The translations under genes and the position numbers were made by a program. Below are positions 9,768 to 18,292 of a DNA stretch of 64,000 nt, in pieces. How positions within the stretch are numbered: position 1 is the first letter of the stretch; each line of letters begins with the position of its first letter. Below the pieces are notes generated by a model that saw nothing but the letters and a program-made list of their open reading frames with translations, searched no databases and was not told where the DNA came from. The DNA lies in NCBI RefSeq assembly GCF_000702445.1, contig NZ_JNIF01000003.1, positions 3,410,001-3,474,000 on the forward strand, in the 5' to 3' direction. Source of the stretch: Bryobacter aggregatus MPL3 (lineage in GTDB: Bacteria; Acidobacteriota; Terriglobia; Bryobacterales; Bryobacteraceae).

Positions 9768-11165
9768 ATGGTATCTCGACGCAATCTTTTGTTTCAGTCG
9801 TATCTGGGCCTGGGTGGGCTCGCTCTGACAGACCTGCTGGCGGCGGAAAACGATGGCCCGCTCGCCCCCAAGCCACCTCATCTCAAGGCAAAGGCGAAGA
9901 GCTGTATCTTCGTTTTCCTCGAAGGGGGCGTCGCCCAGATGGACACCTTCGAATACAAGCCCGCGCTCATCAAGTACGCGGGCAAGCAGATGCCCACGGC
10001 AGACCGGACCGTTGGCGAAATCGCCACCTTCTCGGCGGCGCCCAATCGTGTCATCCCGCCCGTCGCTAGCTTCAAGCAGTATGGCGAGAGTGGGCGCTGG
10101 ATCTCGGGCCTCCTGCCGCATCTGGCCACCACCGTCGACGACATCGCCTTCATCCACGGCGTCAAGGTCGACAACAACAACCACGGCCCCGCCGTCTACC
10201 ACACCCTCACGGGCAACATGCTGCCTGGCAGCGCTTCGGTGGGCTCCTGGGTCACCTATGGTCTTGGTTCGGAGAATCGCGACCTTCCCGGCTTCATTGT
10301 CATGGGCGACCGCCGCGGCGCCACCATTGGCGGCGCCAGCGTTTGGGGCAATGGCTATCTGCCTGCCGCCTACCAGGGTACGCTCTTCCGCAACGGCAAC
10401 ACGCCTATTGTCGACCTCAATCCCAAGCTCTCCCTTGCCGAGCAGCGCCGCGAACTCGATCTCCTGCGCTGGGTCAACGAACAGCACGCCTCTGAGCGCA
10501 CGGCCACCAGTGAACTGGAGGCACGCATCGCCTCCTACGAGCTTGCTTTCCGCATGCAGGCGAAGGCCCCGGAACTGGTGGACCTCAAGCAGGAGAGCGA
10601 CGCCACCAAGGCTCTCTACGGAATGAACGATCCGGTTTCCGAACCCTTTGGCCGCCAGTGTCTGCTCGCCCGCCGTATGGTCGAGCGTGGCGTTCGCTTC
10701 GTCAAGTTGCTCCACGGGGCAGGTGGCGATCGTTGGGATGACCACGGCAACATCGGCGAACGCATCCCAATCCATTGCAAGGAAGTGGATCAGCCCGTAG
10801 CGGGTTTGCTAAAAGATCTGAAGTCGCGGGGCCTGCTCGATTCGACACTCGTCGTCTGGGCCTCGGAGATGGGACGCACTCCCTTCGACAACAACCTCAC
10901 CACCGACAAGCCGGGCCGCGATCACAATCAGTATGGCCTCTGTGTCTGGATGGCTGGCGGCGGGATCAAGCCTGGCGCCACTTTCGGCGAGACCGACGAG
11001 TTCTCCGTGCGCGCCGCGGCGGAAGAAGTCCCGGTGCGCGACGTCCACGCGACCATTCTCCACGCACTTGGTCTGGATCAGAATCGCCTCACCTATCTCC
11101 ATGCCGGACGCTATAAGAAGCTTACTGACATTGGCGGTCGCGTCATTCGCGAAGTTTTGGCATAG
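9768..11165 (+). CDS. DUF1501 domain protein, secreted
   Basis: 465 residues starting MVSRRNLLFQ, with a twin-arginine-like signal followed by a hydrophobic stretch (YLGLGGLALTDLLA). DUF1501 proteins have a sulfatase/alkaline-phosphatase-like fold; visible family segments include CIFVFLEGGVAQMDTFEYKP, GNMLPGSASVGSW and VVWASEMGRTPF. The ORF is open from 9744, overlapping the previous gene, but the ATG at 9768 has a GAGGAG-type ribosome site and gives a proper signal peptide, so it is preferred. It forms a two-gene unit with the upstream PSD1 protein; the pair probably acts together outside the cytoplasm. Confidence 0.9.
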   Translation: MVSRRNLLFQSYLGLGGLALTDLLAAENDGPLAPKPPHLKAKAKSCIFVFLEGGVAQMDTFEYKPALIKYAGKQMPTADRTVGEIATFSAAPNRVIPPVASFKQYGESGRWISGLLPHLATTVDDIAFIHGVKVDNNNHGPAVYHTLTGNMLPGSASVGSWVTYGLGSENRDLPGFIVMGDRRGATIGGASVWGNGYLPAAYQGTLFRNGNTPIVDLNPKLSLAEQRRELDLLRWVNEQHASERTATSELEARIASYELAFRMQAKAPELVDLKQESDATKALYGMNDPVSEPFGRQCLLARRMVERGVRFVKLLHGAGGDRWDDHGNIGERIPIHCKEVDQPVAGLLKDLKSRGLLDSTLVVWASEMGRTPFDNNLTTDKPGRDHNQYGLCVWMAGGGIKPGATFGETDEFSVRAAAEEVPVRDVHATILHALGLDQNRLTYLHAGRYKKLTDIGGRVIREVLA

Positions 11166-11212
11166 CATTCCGCCGCAAAGCAGCATAGAATCGAACGCGG
11201 AGAAACTGACAC

Positions 11213-11584
11213 ATGATACGCATTCTGATTCCTCTCTTCTTGTCGGCGCTCGCGATGTTGGGCGCAGACGGCAACCCCGCGATCACGGGCAACTGGAAGG
11301 GCAGTGCCGAAGGCCCCAATGGCGCGATTGAGCGCAGCTTCACGCTGAAAGTAGAAGGCTCAAAGCTGAGCGGCGAGACGGTCAGCCAATATACCGGCAA
11401 GTCCACGCTCAATGAGGGCAAGGCTGACGGCGACACGATTACCTTCTCGATCAACGCGAAGATCCAAGACAACGAAATGAAGCTGAACTATAAGGGCAAG
11501 ATGACCGGCAAGGATCAGATCAAGCTCAGTTCAGAAGGCTTTGGTGGCTCCTCGATCGAGTGGACGTTGAAGCGGGTTCAGTAA
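11213..11584 (+). CDS. Small secreted beta-rich protein, function unknown
   Basis: 123 residues with a clear signal peptide (MIRILIPLFLSALAMLGADG) followed by alternating short strands (ITGNWKGSAEG, FTLKVEGSKLSGE, DTITFSINAKI, WTLKRV), suggesting a small beta-barrel or lipocalin-like fold. Similar small proteins are common near secreted enzymes in Acidobacteria, but no function is known to me. It lies 47 bp after the DUF1501 gene on the same strand. Its last 59 bp overlap the 3' end of the convergent aldehyde dehydrogenase gene. Confidence 0.7.
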   Translation: MIRILIPLFLSALAMLGADGNPAITGNWKGSAEGPNGAIERSFTLKVEGSKLSGETVSQYTGKSTLNEGKADGDTITFSINAKIQDNEMKLNYKGKMTGKDQIKLSSEGFGGSSIEWTLKRVQ

Positions 11585-12941
11585 TCCAGACCGTCTGGAT
11601 GTTACAGAATTCATACATCCCAAGCTCCGAAAGTTCGCGTCCATAGCCGCTGCGTTTGATGCCCCCGAAGGGAAGCTTCGGATCTGAGGCGGAGTTCGCG
11701 TTGATAAAGACCAGACCGCTCTCGAGATTGCGAATGAAGAAATCGCGCTCGAGAGCGTCTTCGGTCCAGACGCTGGCCGACAATCCAAACGGAGAGTTGT
11801 TTGCCAGCCGCAGGGCGTGCATGGCGTCGTGCGCGCGGAAGAGTAACGCAACGGGGCCAAAGAACTCTTCCTTGGCAATGGCTGCATCGGGCGGCAGATC
11901 CGCCAGCACCGTCGGCGCATAGTAGTTGCCTGGACCTTCGATGCGATGCCCTCCCGTGAGGAGTGTCGCCCCAGCGGCTATGGCCGCCTGCACCTGTACA
12001 TGCAGCTCATCGAGAAGCTTCGCGGTCGCCAGCGGCCCCAGTTCCGTATCCGGCAGCATCGGATCGCCCACCCGCAACGCGGCCATTTTCTCGACAAAGC
12101 GGGGACTGAAAGCTTGGAAGATGGAGTCTTCCACAATAAACCTTTTGGCTGCGATACAGGATTGCCCGTTGTTGATACAGCGCGCCTGGACAGCCATGCG
12201 CGCTGTGCGTTCCGGGTCCGCGCTGGCCATCACCAGAAACGGATCGCTGCCGCCAAGTTCCAGGACGGTCTTCTTCACCGCATCGCCAGCGATGGCAGCT
12301 ACGGCGCGCCCGGCGCCTTCACTTCCGGTGAGTGTTGCGGCGGCAACGCGAGGATCCCGCAGAATTCCTTCCACCTGATCGGAACCAATCAAGAGCGTTT
12401 GAAAGACTCCTTCCGGAAAACCCGCCCGTAACAAGACATCCTCAATGGCGAGCGCCGACTGCGGCACATTCGCGGCATGCTTCAACAGTCCAACATTGCC
12501 GGCCATCAATGCGGGAGCCGCAAAGCGGAAGACCTGCCAGAAAGGAAAGTTCCAGGGCATCACTGCCAGCACTGGACCGATGGGGCGATATTGCACAAAA
12601 CTTTGCGCCGCGGCGGAGGCGACTTCTTTGGGCATCAGCATCGCCTCTGCATTCTCGGCGTAGTACAAGCAAGCACTCGCGCACTTCTCCACTTCCGCAA
12701 TCGCGGACTGCAGCGTCTTCCCCATCTCCCTTGTAATCAGCGCCCCCAGTTCCTCCGCCTCATTCCTCAGAATCGCGGCTGCTTTCTGCATCGCCATTTT
12801 TCGCTCGGCGAAGCTCGAGTTCTTCCAACTCGAAAAGACCGTATGGGCCAAATGCAATTTCTCCTCGATCTGTTCGGCATCCAGTGCTGGAAAGCTCTTC
12901 AGTCGCTCTCCGGTGGCGGGATTGATAGTTTCGATTGGCAT
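11526..12941 (-). CDS. NAD(P)-dependent succinate-semialdehyde/aldehyde dehydrogenase
   Basis: 471-residue cytosolic dehydrogenase oxidising an aldehyde, probably succinate semialdehyde, to the acid. The N-terminus (MPIETINPATGE) and overall pattern match the Sad/YneI branch. Catalytic residues are visible: Glu228 in LELGGSDP and Cys262 in NNGQSCIAAKRF; the cofactor-binding region is MPWNFPFWQ and LTGSEGAG. The family normally ends near GMYEFCNIQTVW; here about 18 extra residues (EPASTSTRSRSHQ...) are read into the convergent small gene, suggesting the native stop was lost. No GABA-pathway partner is adjacent, so the substrate is inferred. Confidence 0.9.
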   Translation of the reverse strand: MPIETINPATGERLKSFPALDAEQIEEKLHLAHTVFSSWKNSSFAERKMAMQKAAAILRNEAEELGALITREMGKTLQSAIAEVEKCASACLYYAENAEAMLMPKEVASAAAQSFVQYRPIGPVLAVMPWNFPFWQVFRFAAPALMAGNVGLLKHAANVPQSALAIEDVLLRAGFPEGVFQTLLIGSDQVEGILRDPRVAAATLTGSEGAGRAVAAIAGDAVKKTVLELGGSDPFLVMASADPERTARMAVQARCINNGQSCIAAKRFIVEDSIFQAFSPRFVEKMAALRVGDPMLPDTELGPLATAKLLDELHVQVQAAIAAGATLLTGGHRIEGPGNYYAPTVLADLPPDAAIAKEEFFGPVALLFRAHDAMHALRLANNSPFGLSASVWTEDALERDFFIRNLESGLVFINANSASDPKLPFGGIKRSGYGRELSELGMYEFCNIQTVWITEPASTSTRSRSHQSLLN

Positions 12942-13083
12942 ATTCTCTTCAGGACCAGCATAAAGGGGGAAGCCCGGCCACCCTGGACTGTTTCGCTGTG
13001 CCTTCTGTAACTACGACCACTGCGGCGCGCTCTAAGAGTGCGGCCATGCAGTTGGAGCCGGATAAGAACGAAAGGGAATGGAT

Positions 13084-13329
13084 ATGTCGTTACTTTGGTT
13101 TTGCCTCATTGGAATCGCTGCCGGTTGGCTGGCTGGTCAATTGATGAAGGGCGGCGGCTTCGGTATTATCGGAGACTTGGTTGTGGGCGTGATCGGTGCA
13201 CTCCTCGGAGGATTTCTCTTCGGAAATCTCGGCATCGGGGCAGGCGGTGGACTCTTCGGATCCCTCGTTGTCGCTACGATCGGCGCAGTGATCCTACTGT
13301 TTATTGTTCGTATGGTCAAGAGGGCTTGA
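13084..13329 (+). CDS. GlsB/YeaQ/YmgE family stress-response membrane protein
   Basis: A small three-helix inner-membrane protein (81 residues from this ATG; 83 if the ATG at 13078 is used). It has the Gly-rich repeated pattern of the transglycosylase-associated family: GIAAGWLAGQLMKGGGFG, VGVIGALLGGFLFG, VATIGAVILLFIV. The AAAGGG ribosome site is one base from the first ATG but seven from the second, favouring 13084. Family members rise under envelope or acid stress; the exact role is not established. It converges on the methyltransferase gene with a 14-bp overlap. Confidence 0.85.
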   Translation: MSLLWFCLIGIAAGWLAGQLMKGGGFGIIGDLVVGVIGALLGGFLFGNLGIGAGGGLFGSLVVATIGAVILLFIVRMVKRA

Positions 13330-13945
13330 TCCAGAGTTGCGCTGTAATCAGCGAGAGAAACTGATCGGATACGGCGATTTGACGCAGTCCTGCGGCGCGC
13401 AGCAATGTCGCGTAAGGAGGAAGTGCGGCGATGCCCAGTCCGGTTGTCTTTTGGAAGAAAAGATACATGGTGCGGAGCCAGAGTTGGGCATGGAGTGCAC
13501 GGAACCCGGAGGGTGGCTGCTGGAATTCCGAGAGAAGCCAAAGGGCTCCAGGAGACAACTGCGTCTCGATTGCCGCGATGATGCGCTGGACAGACTGGGG
13601 CTCGAAGCAATCGAGAAAGAAGTGTGTGACCACCAGATCGTAGTGCTGATCTGGGATGGGGAGGACGTCGCGCTGGTAAAAGTGGACGCGTGAATGGGCT
13701 TCGACAGGAAGACGCCCCATCGCCAACTGGACCATCATTTCGCTCGATTCGATCACATCAATCTGCCCTGTGGGGTTGATTGCCACCAGTTGCTGGAGAA
13801 AGCGGCCATCCCCTTCGCCGAGGATTAGGATGCGGCGTGCTTGTGTCGTTACGAACAGATACTTTTCGCGGCAACGTTCCAGTCGAGTCCCAAAGGCTAG
13901 ATACTCGATGAAGCGATAGACCACGGCGATTGGGTTGGCATTCAA
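13316..13945 (-). CDS. SAM-dependent methyltransferase (class I)
   Basis: 209 residues with a Rossmann-type SAM-binding pattern: motif I at about residues 39-46 (ILILGEGDGRF), an acidic residue ending strand 2 (IDVIESS), motif II DLVVTHFFLDCF, and GALWLLSEFQ after that. Similar to ubiquinone/menaquinone-type small-molecule methyltransferases; substrate unknown. The start is a TTG at 13945 whose TTGA overlaps the stop of the upstream UbiA-like gene, indicating translational coupling. Being beside a prenyltransferase-like membrane protein, it may modify a lipid or quinone-like molecule (inference). Confidence 0.8.
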   Translation of the reverse strand: MNANPIAVVYRFIEYLAFGTRLERCREKYLFVTTQARRILILGEGDGRFLQQLVAINPTGQIDVIESSEMMVQLAMGRLPVEAHSRVHFYQRDVLPIPDQHYDLVVTHFFLDCFEPQSVQRIIAAIETQLSPGALWLLSEFQQPPSGFRALHAQLWLRTMYLFFQKTTGLGIAALPPYATLLRAAGLRQIAVSDQFLSLITAQLWIKPS

Positions 13946-14748
13946 AGCAGAAACACCAGTGGTGTACAGAGTGCGGCATCGATCAAAGTCCGGCGTAATT
14001 CGAGCGACAGCCGTTGTCCTGCCAGGATGATGATCGCGATCGAGATCGCGCTGGCTGCGATTGCGTCATGCCAGGCGCCTCGTTGCAGAATACTGACAGC
14101 TGCCAGGAGCACCAGCCCCAGCGGCAGCGATCGGATGAGCAATGCCGTTGCCGGATGCGGCGCGGAGCGTTGTAGTTCTCGCCACTCCCATTTCTCAATA
14201 GCCAGTAGATTCATCAGGCAGAGGAAGAAGAAGGACAGCGCGGGGCCAACCAATAGGTCACTCGGGGCTGGCGCGTTTGTCCAGGCGACGAGGAAGGTTC
14301 CAACGGTAAAGAGAAACGCGACGGTGGGTTCCTTAGCGATTCGCACATTGCCGGAGGAGGCGTGCAGCACGCCGAGATAGAGCAGCACACCGGCGAGCGG
14401 CACCAGCCCGTTGAGGATGACGGAGTGCCTGAGCCAAAACAGACTCACGAGCAGATCGGCAAGGATGGAGACGGCAAGTGCGATGCTCATGGCCCTTTGG
14501 TGGCGGCGTGCGAAGCGATGCCGTGCCGATTGCTCCGCCAGATGGGGATCGCGTGCGTCGAGGATGCGGTCTGCCAGATAGATCGCCCAGACGGTCAGCC
14601 CAAGCGCCACGCGGCCCGCCGTTCGTAGCGGTACCGCGAAGAGTTGTGCGAGGAAGGCCTGCCACAGGAGGGCCACGAAGGGGGCATCGAGGCCCAACAC
14701 ATTCGGCCACTGCCAGAAGGCAATCCTGCTATTGCATCGACTTGGCAT
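13942..14748 (-). CDS. UbiA-like integral membrane protein
   Basis: About 268 residues with seven or eight hydrophobic segments. An Asp-rich stretch YLADRILDARDP follows an early helix, as in UbiA prenyltransferases whose first motif binds a prenyl diphosphate through Mg2+. The second Asp-rich motif expected later is not obvious, so it may be a divergent or non-catalytic relative. The ORF is open from 14805, but the ATG at 14748 has a GAGG site and overlaps the 3' end of the M1 peptidase by only 20 bp. It is the middle gene of a minus-strand operon (M1 peptidase, this gene, methyltransferase). Confidence 0.6.
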   Translation of the reverse strand: MPSRCNSRIAFWQWPNVLGLDAPFVALLWQAFLAQLFAVPLRTAGRVALGLTVWAIYLADRILDARDPHLAEQSARHRFARRHQRAMSIALAVSILADLLVSLFWLRHSVILNGLVPLAGVLLYLGVLHASSGNVRIAKEPTVAFLFTVGTFLVAWTNAPAPSDLLVGPALSFFFLCLMNLLAIEKWEWRELQRSAPHPATALLIRSLPLGLVLLAAVSILQRGAWHDAIAASAISIAIIILAGQRLSLELRRTLIDAALCTPLVFLL

Positions 14749-16363
14749 CGTCCTCAAGAGCAAGTTTCTCATTGGCAGTGAGCGGTGCGGTCTGGCTGGA
14801 AGCACCGGTTACTGCCGTCCGGTAATAACCGGTCCCACCGGCATTCGGAATCAACCAGGCTGGGCAACTGGCGTCCGCAAGGGCAATCGACGCCTTGCCC
14901 CTCACCACCTGGCAGGCGCGCCCCGCTGGAGTCCGAATGCAGACCGGCGTTGTCCATCCCTCGGCCATTTCAACATCCAGCTTCGGCTGCGGCGTATCGC
15001 AACGCAGCACGGCGTGGAGTCTCGGAACGCCTGTCCGGTTCAGATAGCTATCCAGCACGGGCGCGACATCCAATCGGGAGACCTCTTGCAATGCGGCAAC
15101 CAGATCGGCTTCAGTCGCTGTGCCCCCAGCATGCCGCTTCAGATAGAGGCGCAAGCCGCGCTGCATCGTCTCTTCGCCAAGCCAGCCTTCCATCATGCGC
15201 AGGATCGAGCCCGCCTTCTGATAGACCTCAGGCCCATAGACATCCGTCATGTCTGTGCGCAGCGACTTCTCGACGCGCACGGCGCGGGACTTGGCGCTCG
15301 CATCCCGCGCCAGCATATTGTTGCGCTGTGTCGTCGAGCGCGTGCCCCGCTCGGCTTCCGGCAAATCGAGATCGGCAATCCGGTTTCCGAGCCAGGTCGC
15401 AAAGCCCTCACTCAAGAACACATCCTTCCAACTGGCCTGTGTCACCAGATTGCCAAACCATTGGTGCGCCAGTTCATGACTCATGGTGCCGCGCATCGCA
15501 CGAATGCCGTCGTCCTTGGCGAGCAAAGTCTGGCTGCGATAGGTGATGAGCCCGGGGTTCTCGACGGCGCCATAAGCATTGGCGAGGAGAGCAATCTGGT
15601 CAAGTTTCTCCCAAGGGTAAGGAATCCCGGTATAGGCCTCGAGCCGGGCTAGAATCTCCGGTGTCGCCTGCAATGCAGCGGCGGGACTGCCGGGAAGATT
15701 CCTCGGATAGAGAATACGTGTCGGTGTTTTCTTGCTTCCGGAAGCCACTCCTTGCGCCACTTCCCAAGGCCCGACAGTGAAAGCGACCACTTCGGTGGGC
15801 AGTGCTTGCGAGGTCGCAAAGCGGAGCCGCTTCCATCCCGCTCCGGCAGACGATTCCGATTCGAGCGGCGTATTGGTCGCCGCCGTCATGCCTTCCGGAA
15901 TCTCGATGGTGTATCGAAATGGCGTCTTAAACCGCGGTTCATCGAAGCAGGGAAAGGCGCGCCGGGCTTCGATCGGCGTGAAGGTGGTGAAGGCATACCA
16001 GTCGCCCGCCTCCGACTGGCGGCGAGTGACGCCAAGCTTCTCCGTATCGCTGAGCGGCGCTGTATAGGAGATTTTCACTTGATGCTTTCCAGGGGCGAGA
16101 ACACTCGGGAACTCGATTTCGATCTGCTCCTCTGGCACCGTCTTTGCCTTGGCCTCTCTCTGATCGACAAGGACTCTGCTGATACTCAGCCCGAGCGCGT
16201 GCAGGCGGAGGCTGCGTGCCGCGTGGGGCAGCGCAAGTTCGATGGTCGTCGTGCCGGTGAAGTTTGCGGAACGTGGATCGATGCGAAGGTGGAGCTCGTA
16301 GGAAAGCGGATGCTGCGCCAGCGCCGGCAGGGCGAGCAAGAGCAGCGCGAATCGAGTGGACAT
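14729..16363 (-). CDS. M1 family zinc metallopeptidase (aminopeptidase N-like)
   Basis: 544-residue exported aminopeptidase. Signal peptide MSTRFALLLLALPALAQ; an N-terminal beta-domain; an exopeptidase motif GAVEN at 265-269 (GAMEN variant); the zinc site HELAH at 296-300 with the third ligand Glu319 in LSEG, giving the canonical HEXXH-18-E spacing. A catalytic tyrosine probably lies in the EVYQKAGSIL region. It is shorter than full-length aminopeptidase N because the C-terminal ERAP-like domain is absent. First gene of an operon with a UbiA-like protein and a methyltransferase; divergent from the CE15-like esterase with 42 bp between starts. Confidence 0.92.
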   Translation of the reverse strand: MSTRFALLLLALPALAQHPLSYELHLRIDPRSANFTGTTTIELALPHAARSLRLHALGLSISRVLVDQREAKAKTVPEEQIEIEFPSVLAPGKHQVKISYTAPLSDTEKLGVTRRQSEAGDWYAFTTFTPIEARRAFPCFDEPRFKTPFRYTIEIPEGMTAATNTPLESESSAGAGWKRLRFATSQALPTEVVAFTVGPWEVAQGVASGSKKTPTRILYPRNLPGSPAAALQATPEILARLEAYTGIPYPWEKLDQIALLANAYGAVENPGLITYRSQTLLAKDDGIRAMRGTMSHELAHQWFGNLVTQASWKDVFLSEGFATWLGNRIADLDLPEAERGTRSTTQRNNMLARDASAKSRAVRVEKSLRTDMTDVYGPEVYQKAGSILRMMEGWLGEETMQRGLRLYLKRHAGGTATEADLVAALQEVSRLDVAPVLDSYLNRTGVPRLHAVLRCDTPQPKLDVEMAEGWTTPVCIRTPAGRACQVVRGKASIALADASCPAWLIPNAGGTGYYRTAVTGASSQTAPLTANEKLALEDDAKSMQ

Positions 16364-16378
16364 CTAGATTGAGTGTCG

Positions 16379-16384
16379 TATAGT
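16379..16384. promoter_or_regulatory. Candidate overlapping divergent -10 element
   Basis: TATAGT at 16379-16384 is a good -10 hexamer for the esterase on the plus strand, and the complementary reading ACTATA lies close upstream of the M1 peptidase start on the minus strand. The two genes are only 42 bp apart, so their promoters must overlap. No convincing -35 box was seen on either strand. Confidence 0.25.
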
Positions 16385-16405
16385 CTTGCTGGGAGAGGCG
16401 AGGAC

Positions 16406-17740
16406 ATGACCCTGAAGATTGTCTTAGCAGTAACATCGTGTGCGATCGGTTTAGGCGTGGCATATCAGATGCCGCAACCTACTCCAGCGCAGTTGGCGAC
16501 GCAGGCCGCGTCTGTGGAGGACCGGCAGAAAATGCTCGATCTACTCCAGATCACAAGCTTGCGGCGCGGTGCCGATGGACGAAACCCGGACGCTCCCAAC
16601 GCTGCGAATTACGATGAGTCGAAGGCCAACCCTTATCCGAAGCTTCCCGATCCACTACTGCTCAAAAACGGCCGTCCTGTGAAGAAGGCTGCCGACTGGT
16701 GGAAGCTGCGCCGTCCCGAGATCGTAGAAGACTTCGACCGCGAGATCTATGGCCGGATGCCAAAGCAAACTCCTGCTGTCACTTGGGAAGTGGTCGAAAC
16801 CACACGCGAGACGCTGGGTGGCGTCGGCTCGATCAAACGGCGTCTGGTTGGACATGTCGATAACACTGCCGCTCCGCAGATCTCCGTGGACATCCAGCTC
16901 ACCGTGGCGACGCCCGCGGATGCAAAAGGTCCGGTGCCCGTGGTCATGGAGCTCGCCTTTGTTGGCTTCCCCGTTCGCCCGAATGCGGGCCCCAGTTGGA
17001 AAGAACTCGTGCTGCAACGCGGCTGGGGCTACGCGGTGCTCATCCCAACTAGTATCCAGGCCGACAACGGACAGGGGCTCACCGCTGGCATCATTGGTCT
17101 GGTCAATCATGGCCAAACCCGTAAGCCTGACGATTGGGGCGCACTGCGCGCCTGGGCCTGGGGCGCAAGCCGCGCGCTGGACTATTTTGAAACGGACAAG
17201 CGCGTGAATGCAAAGCAGGTGGCCATCGAAGGACACTCGCGCTATGGCAAGGCGACGGCCGTCGCGATGGCCTATGATCCTCGCTTCGCCATTGCCTTTG
17301 TCAGCTCTTCTGGTGCGGGTGGCTTGAAGTTACACCGGCGCAATTTCGGAGAGCTGGTGGAGAATGTCGCTGCTGCCAACGAGTACCACTGGATGGCAGG
17401 CAACTACCTGAAATACGCAGGGCCGCTCCAATGGAACGACCTTCCGGTCGATGCGCATGAGCTGGTTGCTCTCTGTGCTCCCAGGCCCGTCTTCATTAGC
17501 GCGGGTGCGGTGCAAGGCGACGGGTGGGTGGATGCAAAAGGAATGTTTCTGGCAGGTGCCGGGGCGGGACCGGTCTATCGGCTGCTCGGCAAAAAAGGTC
17601 TCGGGACGGAAGAATTTCCGCCGATCGAGACCTCTCTGGTGGGGGGAGAAATTGCGTTCCGGCAACACAGCGGCGGACACACGCCGGGCCCGAACTGGCC
17701 CGTATTTCTCGATTTTGCCGCGCGCTATTTCAAGAACTAA
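16406..17740 (+). CDS. CE15-like glucuronoyl esterase / alpha-beta hydrolase
   Basis: 444-residue exported hydrolase. The nucleophile motif GHSRYGKA (Ser278 from this start) matches the GxSRxGK signature of carbohydrate esterase family 15, and a C-terminal QHSGGHTPGPNWP supplies the catalytic His. CE15 enzymes cleave ester links between lignin and glucuronoxylan; some bacterial members accept other uronate esters. The N-terminus has a signal-type helix (MTLKIVLAVTSCAIGLGVA). An upstream GTG at 16373 is open, but the ATG at 16406 follows a GGGAGAGGCGAGG ribosome site and is preferred. With the GH13 enzyme and TonB receptor nearby, it fits plant-polymer use. Confidence 0.82.
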   Translation: MTLKIVLAVTSCAIGLGVAYQMPQPTPAQLATQAASVEDRQKMLDLLQITSLRRGADGRNPDAPNAANYDESKANPYPKLPDPLLLKNGRPVKKAADWWKLRRPEIVEDFDREIYGRMPKQTPAVTWEVVETTRETLGGVGSIKRRLVGHVDNTAAPQISVDIQLTVATPADAKGPVPVVMELAFVGFPVRPNAGPSWKELVLQRGWGYAVLIPTSIQADNGQGLTAGIIGLVNHGQTRKPDDWGALRAWAWGASRALDYFETDKRVNAKQVAIEGHSRYGKATAVAMAYDPRFAIAFVSSSGAGGLKLHRRNFGELVENVAAANEYHWMAGNYLKYAGPLQWNDLPVDAHELVALCAPRPVFISAGAVQGDGWVDAKGMFLAGAGAGPVYRLLGKKGLGTEEFPPIETSLVGGEIAFRQHSGGHTPGPNWPVFLDFAARYFKN

Positions 17741-17741
17741 A

Positions 17742-18266
17742 CTACTTTGCTTCGACAGGTACCGTCGCGATGGTGTTGGCCCACTCCAGTTGCAGCATGC
17801 CCTTTTTGCCGGCGCCGGAGAGCGTGATCTTAAAGCCTTCGATCGGATTTGACGCATCCTTCAATAACATCTGGACCCGTCCAAGATCCTGCTCTTCGTG
17901 ATACTCCGTGCCCCATTGCCCCGTCTGCTTATTGATGATGAGGCTCCATTCCGTCTGGTTTGGAAGCACGTAGATCGTATAGTCGCCCTTCGGCACAATC
18001 AGGGGGCCAATCATCAAATCGGCATCGGTGTGCAGCGAGGTTGCATTGTCCGCACCGGCGCGCCACACCTGTCCAAAGGGCACCAGCTCGCCAAAGATCT
18101 TGCGGTTGCGCATCTGGGGTGACGAGTATTGGATCGATACGGTCTTGCCATTGAGCGTGGCGGAGGTCTCGGCCTTGGGGCTGAGCGGCGTTTTCTTCTG
18201 TTCTTGCGCGCTTGCCAGGCTCATGGTGGCCAGCAATAGAACGGTGGAAACTAGAATCGATTTCAT
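17742..18266 (-). CDS. DUF2911 family secreted protein
   Basis: 174 residues with a signal peptide (MKSILVSTVLLLATMSLASAQ) and the DUF2911 core: VSIQYSSPQMRNRKIFGELV, GQVWRAGADNATS, VPKGDYTIYVLPNQTEWSLI and WGTEYHEEQDLGRV. DUF2911 proteins are widespread in Bacteroidetes and Acidobacteria with no known activity. The ORF extends upstream to 18614, but that part is antisense to the TonB receptor's 3' end; the ATG at 18266 gives the signal peptide. It sits 26 bp downstream of the receptor on the same strand and may be co-transcribed. Confidence 0.88.
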   Translation of the reverse strand: MKSILVSTVLLLATMSLASAQEQKKTPLSPKAETSATLNGKTVSIQYSSPQMRNRKIFGELVPFGQVWRAGADNATSLHTDADLMIGPLIVPKGDYTIYVLPNQTEWSLIINKQTGQWGTEYHEEQDLGRVQMLLKDASNPIEGFKITLSGAGKKGMLQLEWANTIATVPVEAK

Positions 18267-18292
18267 AGCGTGATAGTACTGCAACTTGGACC

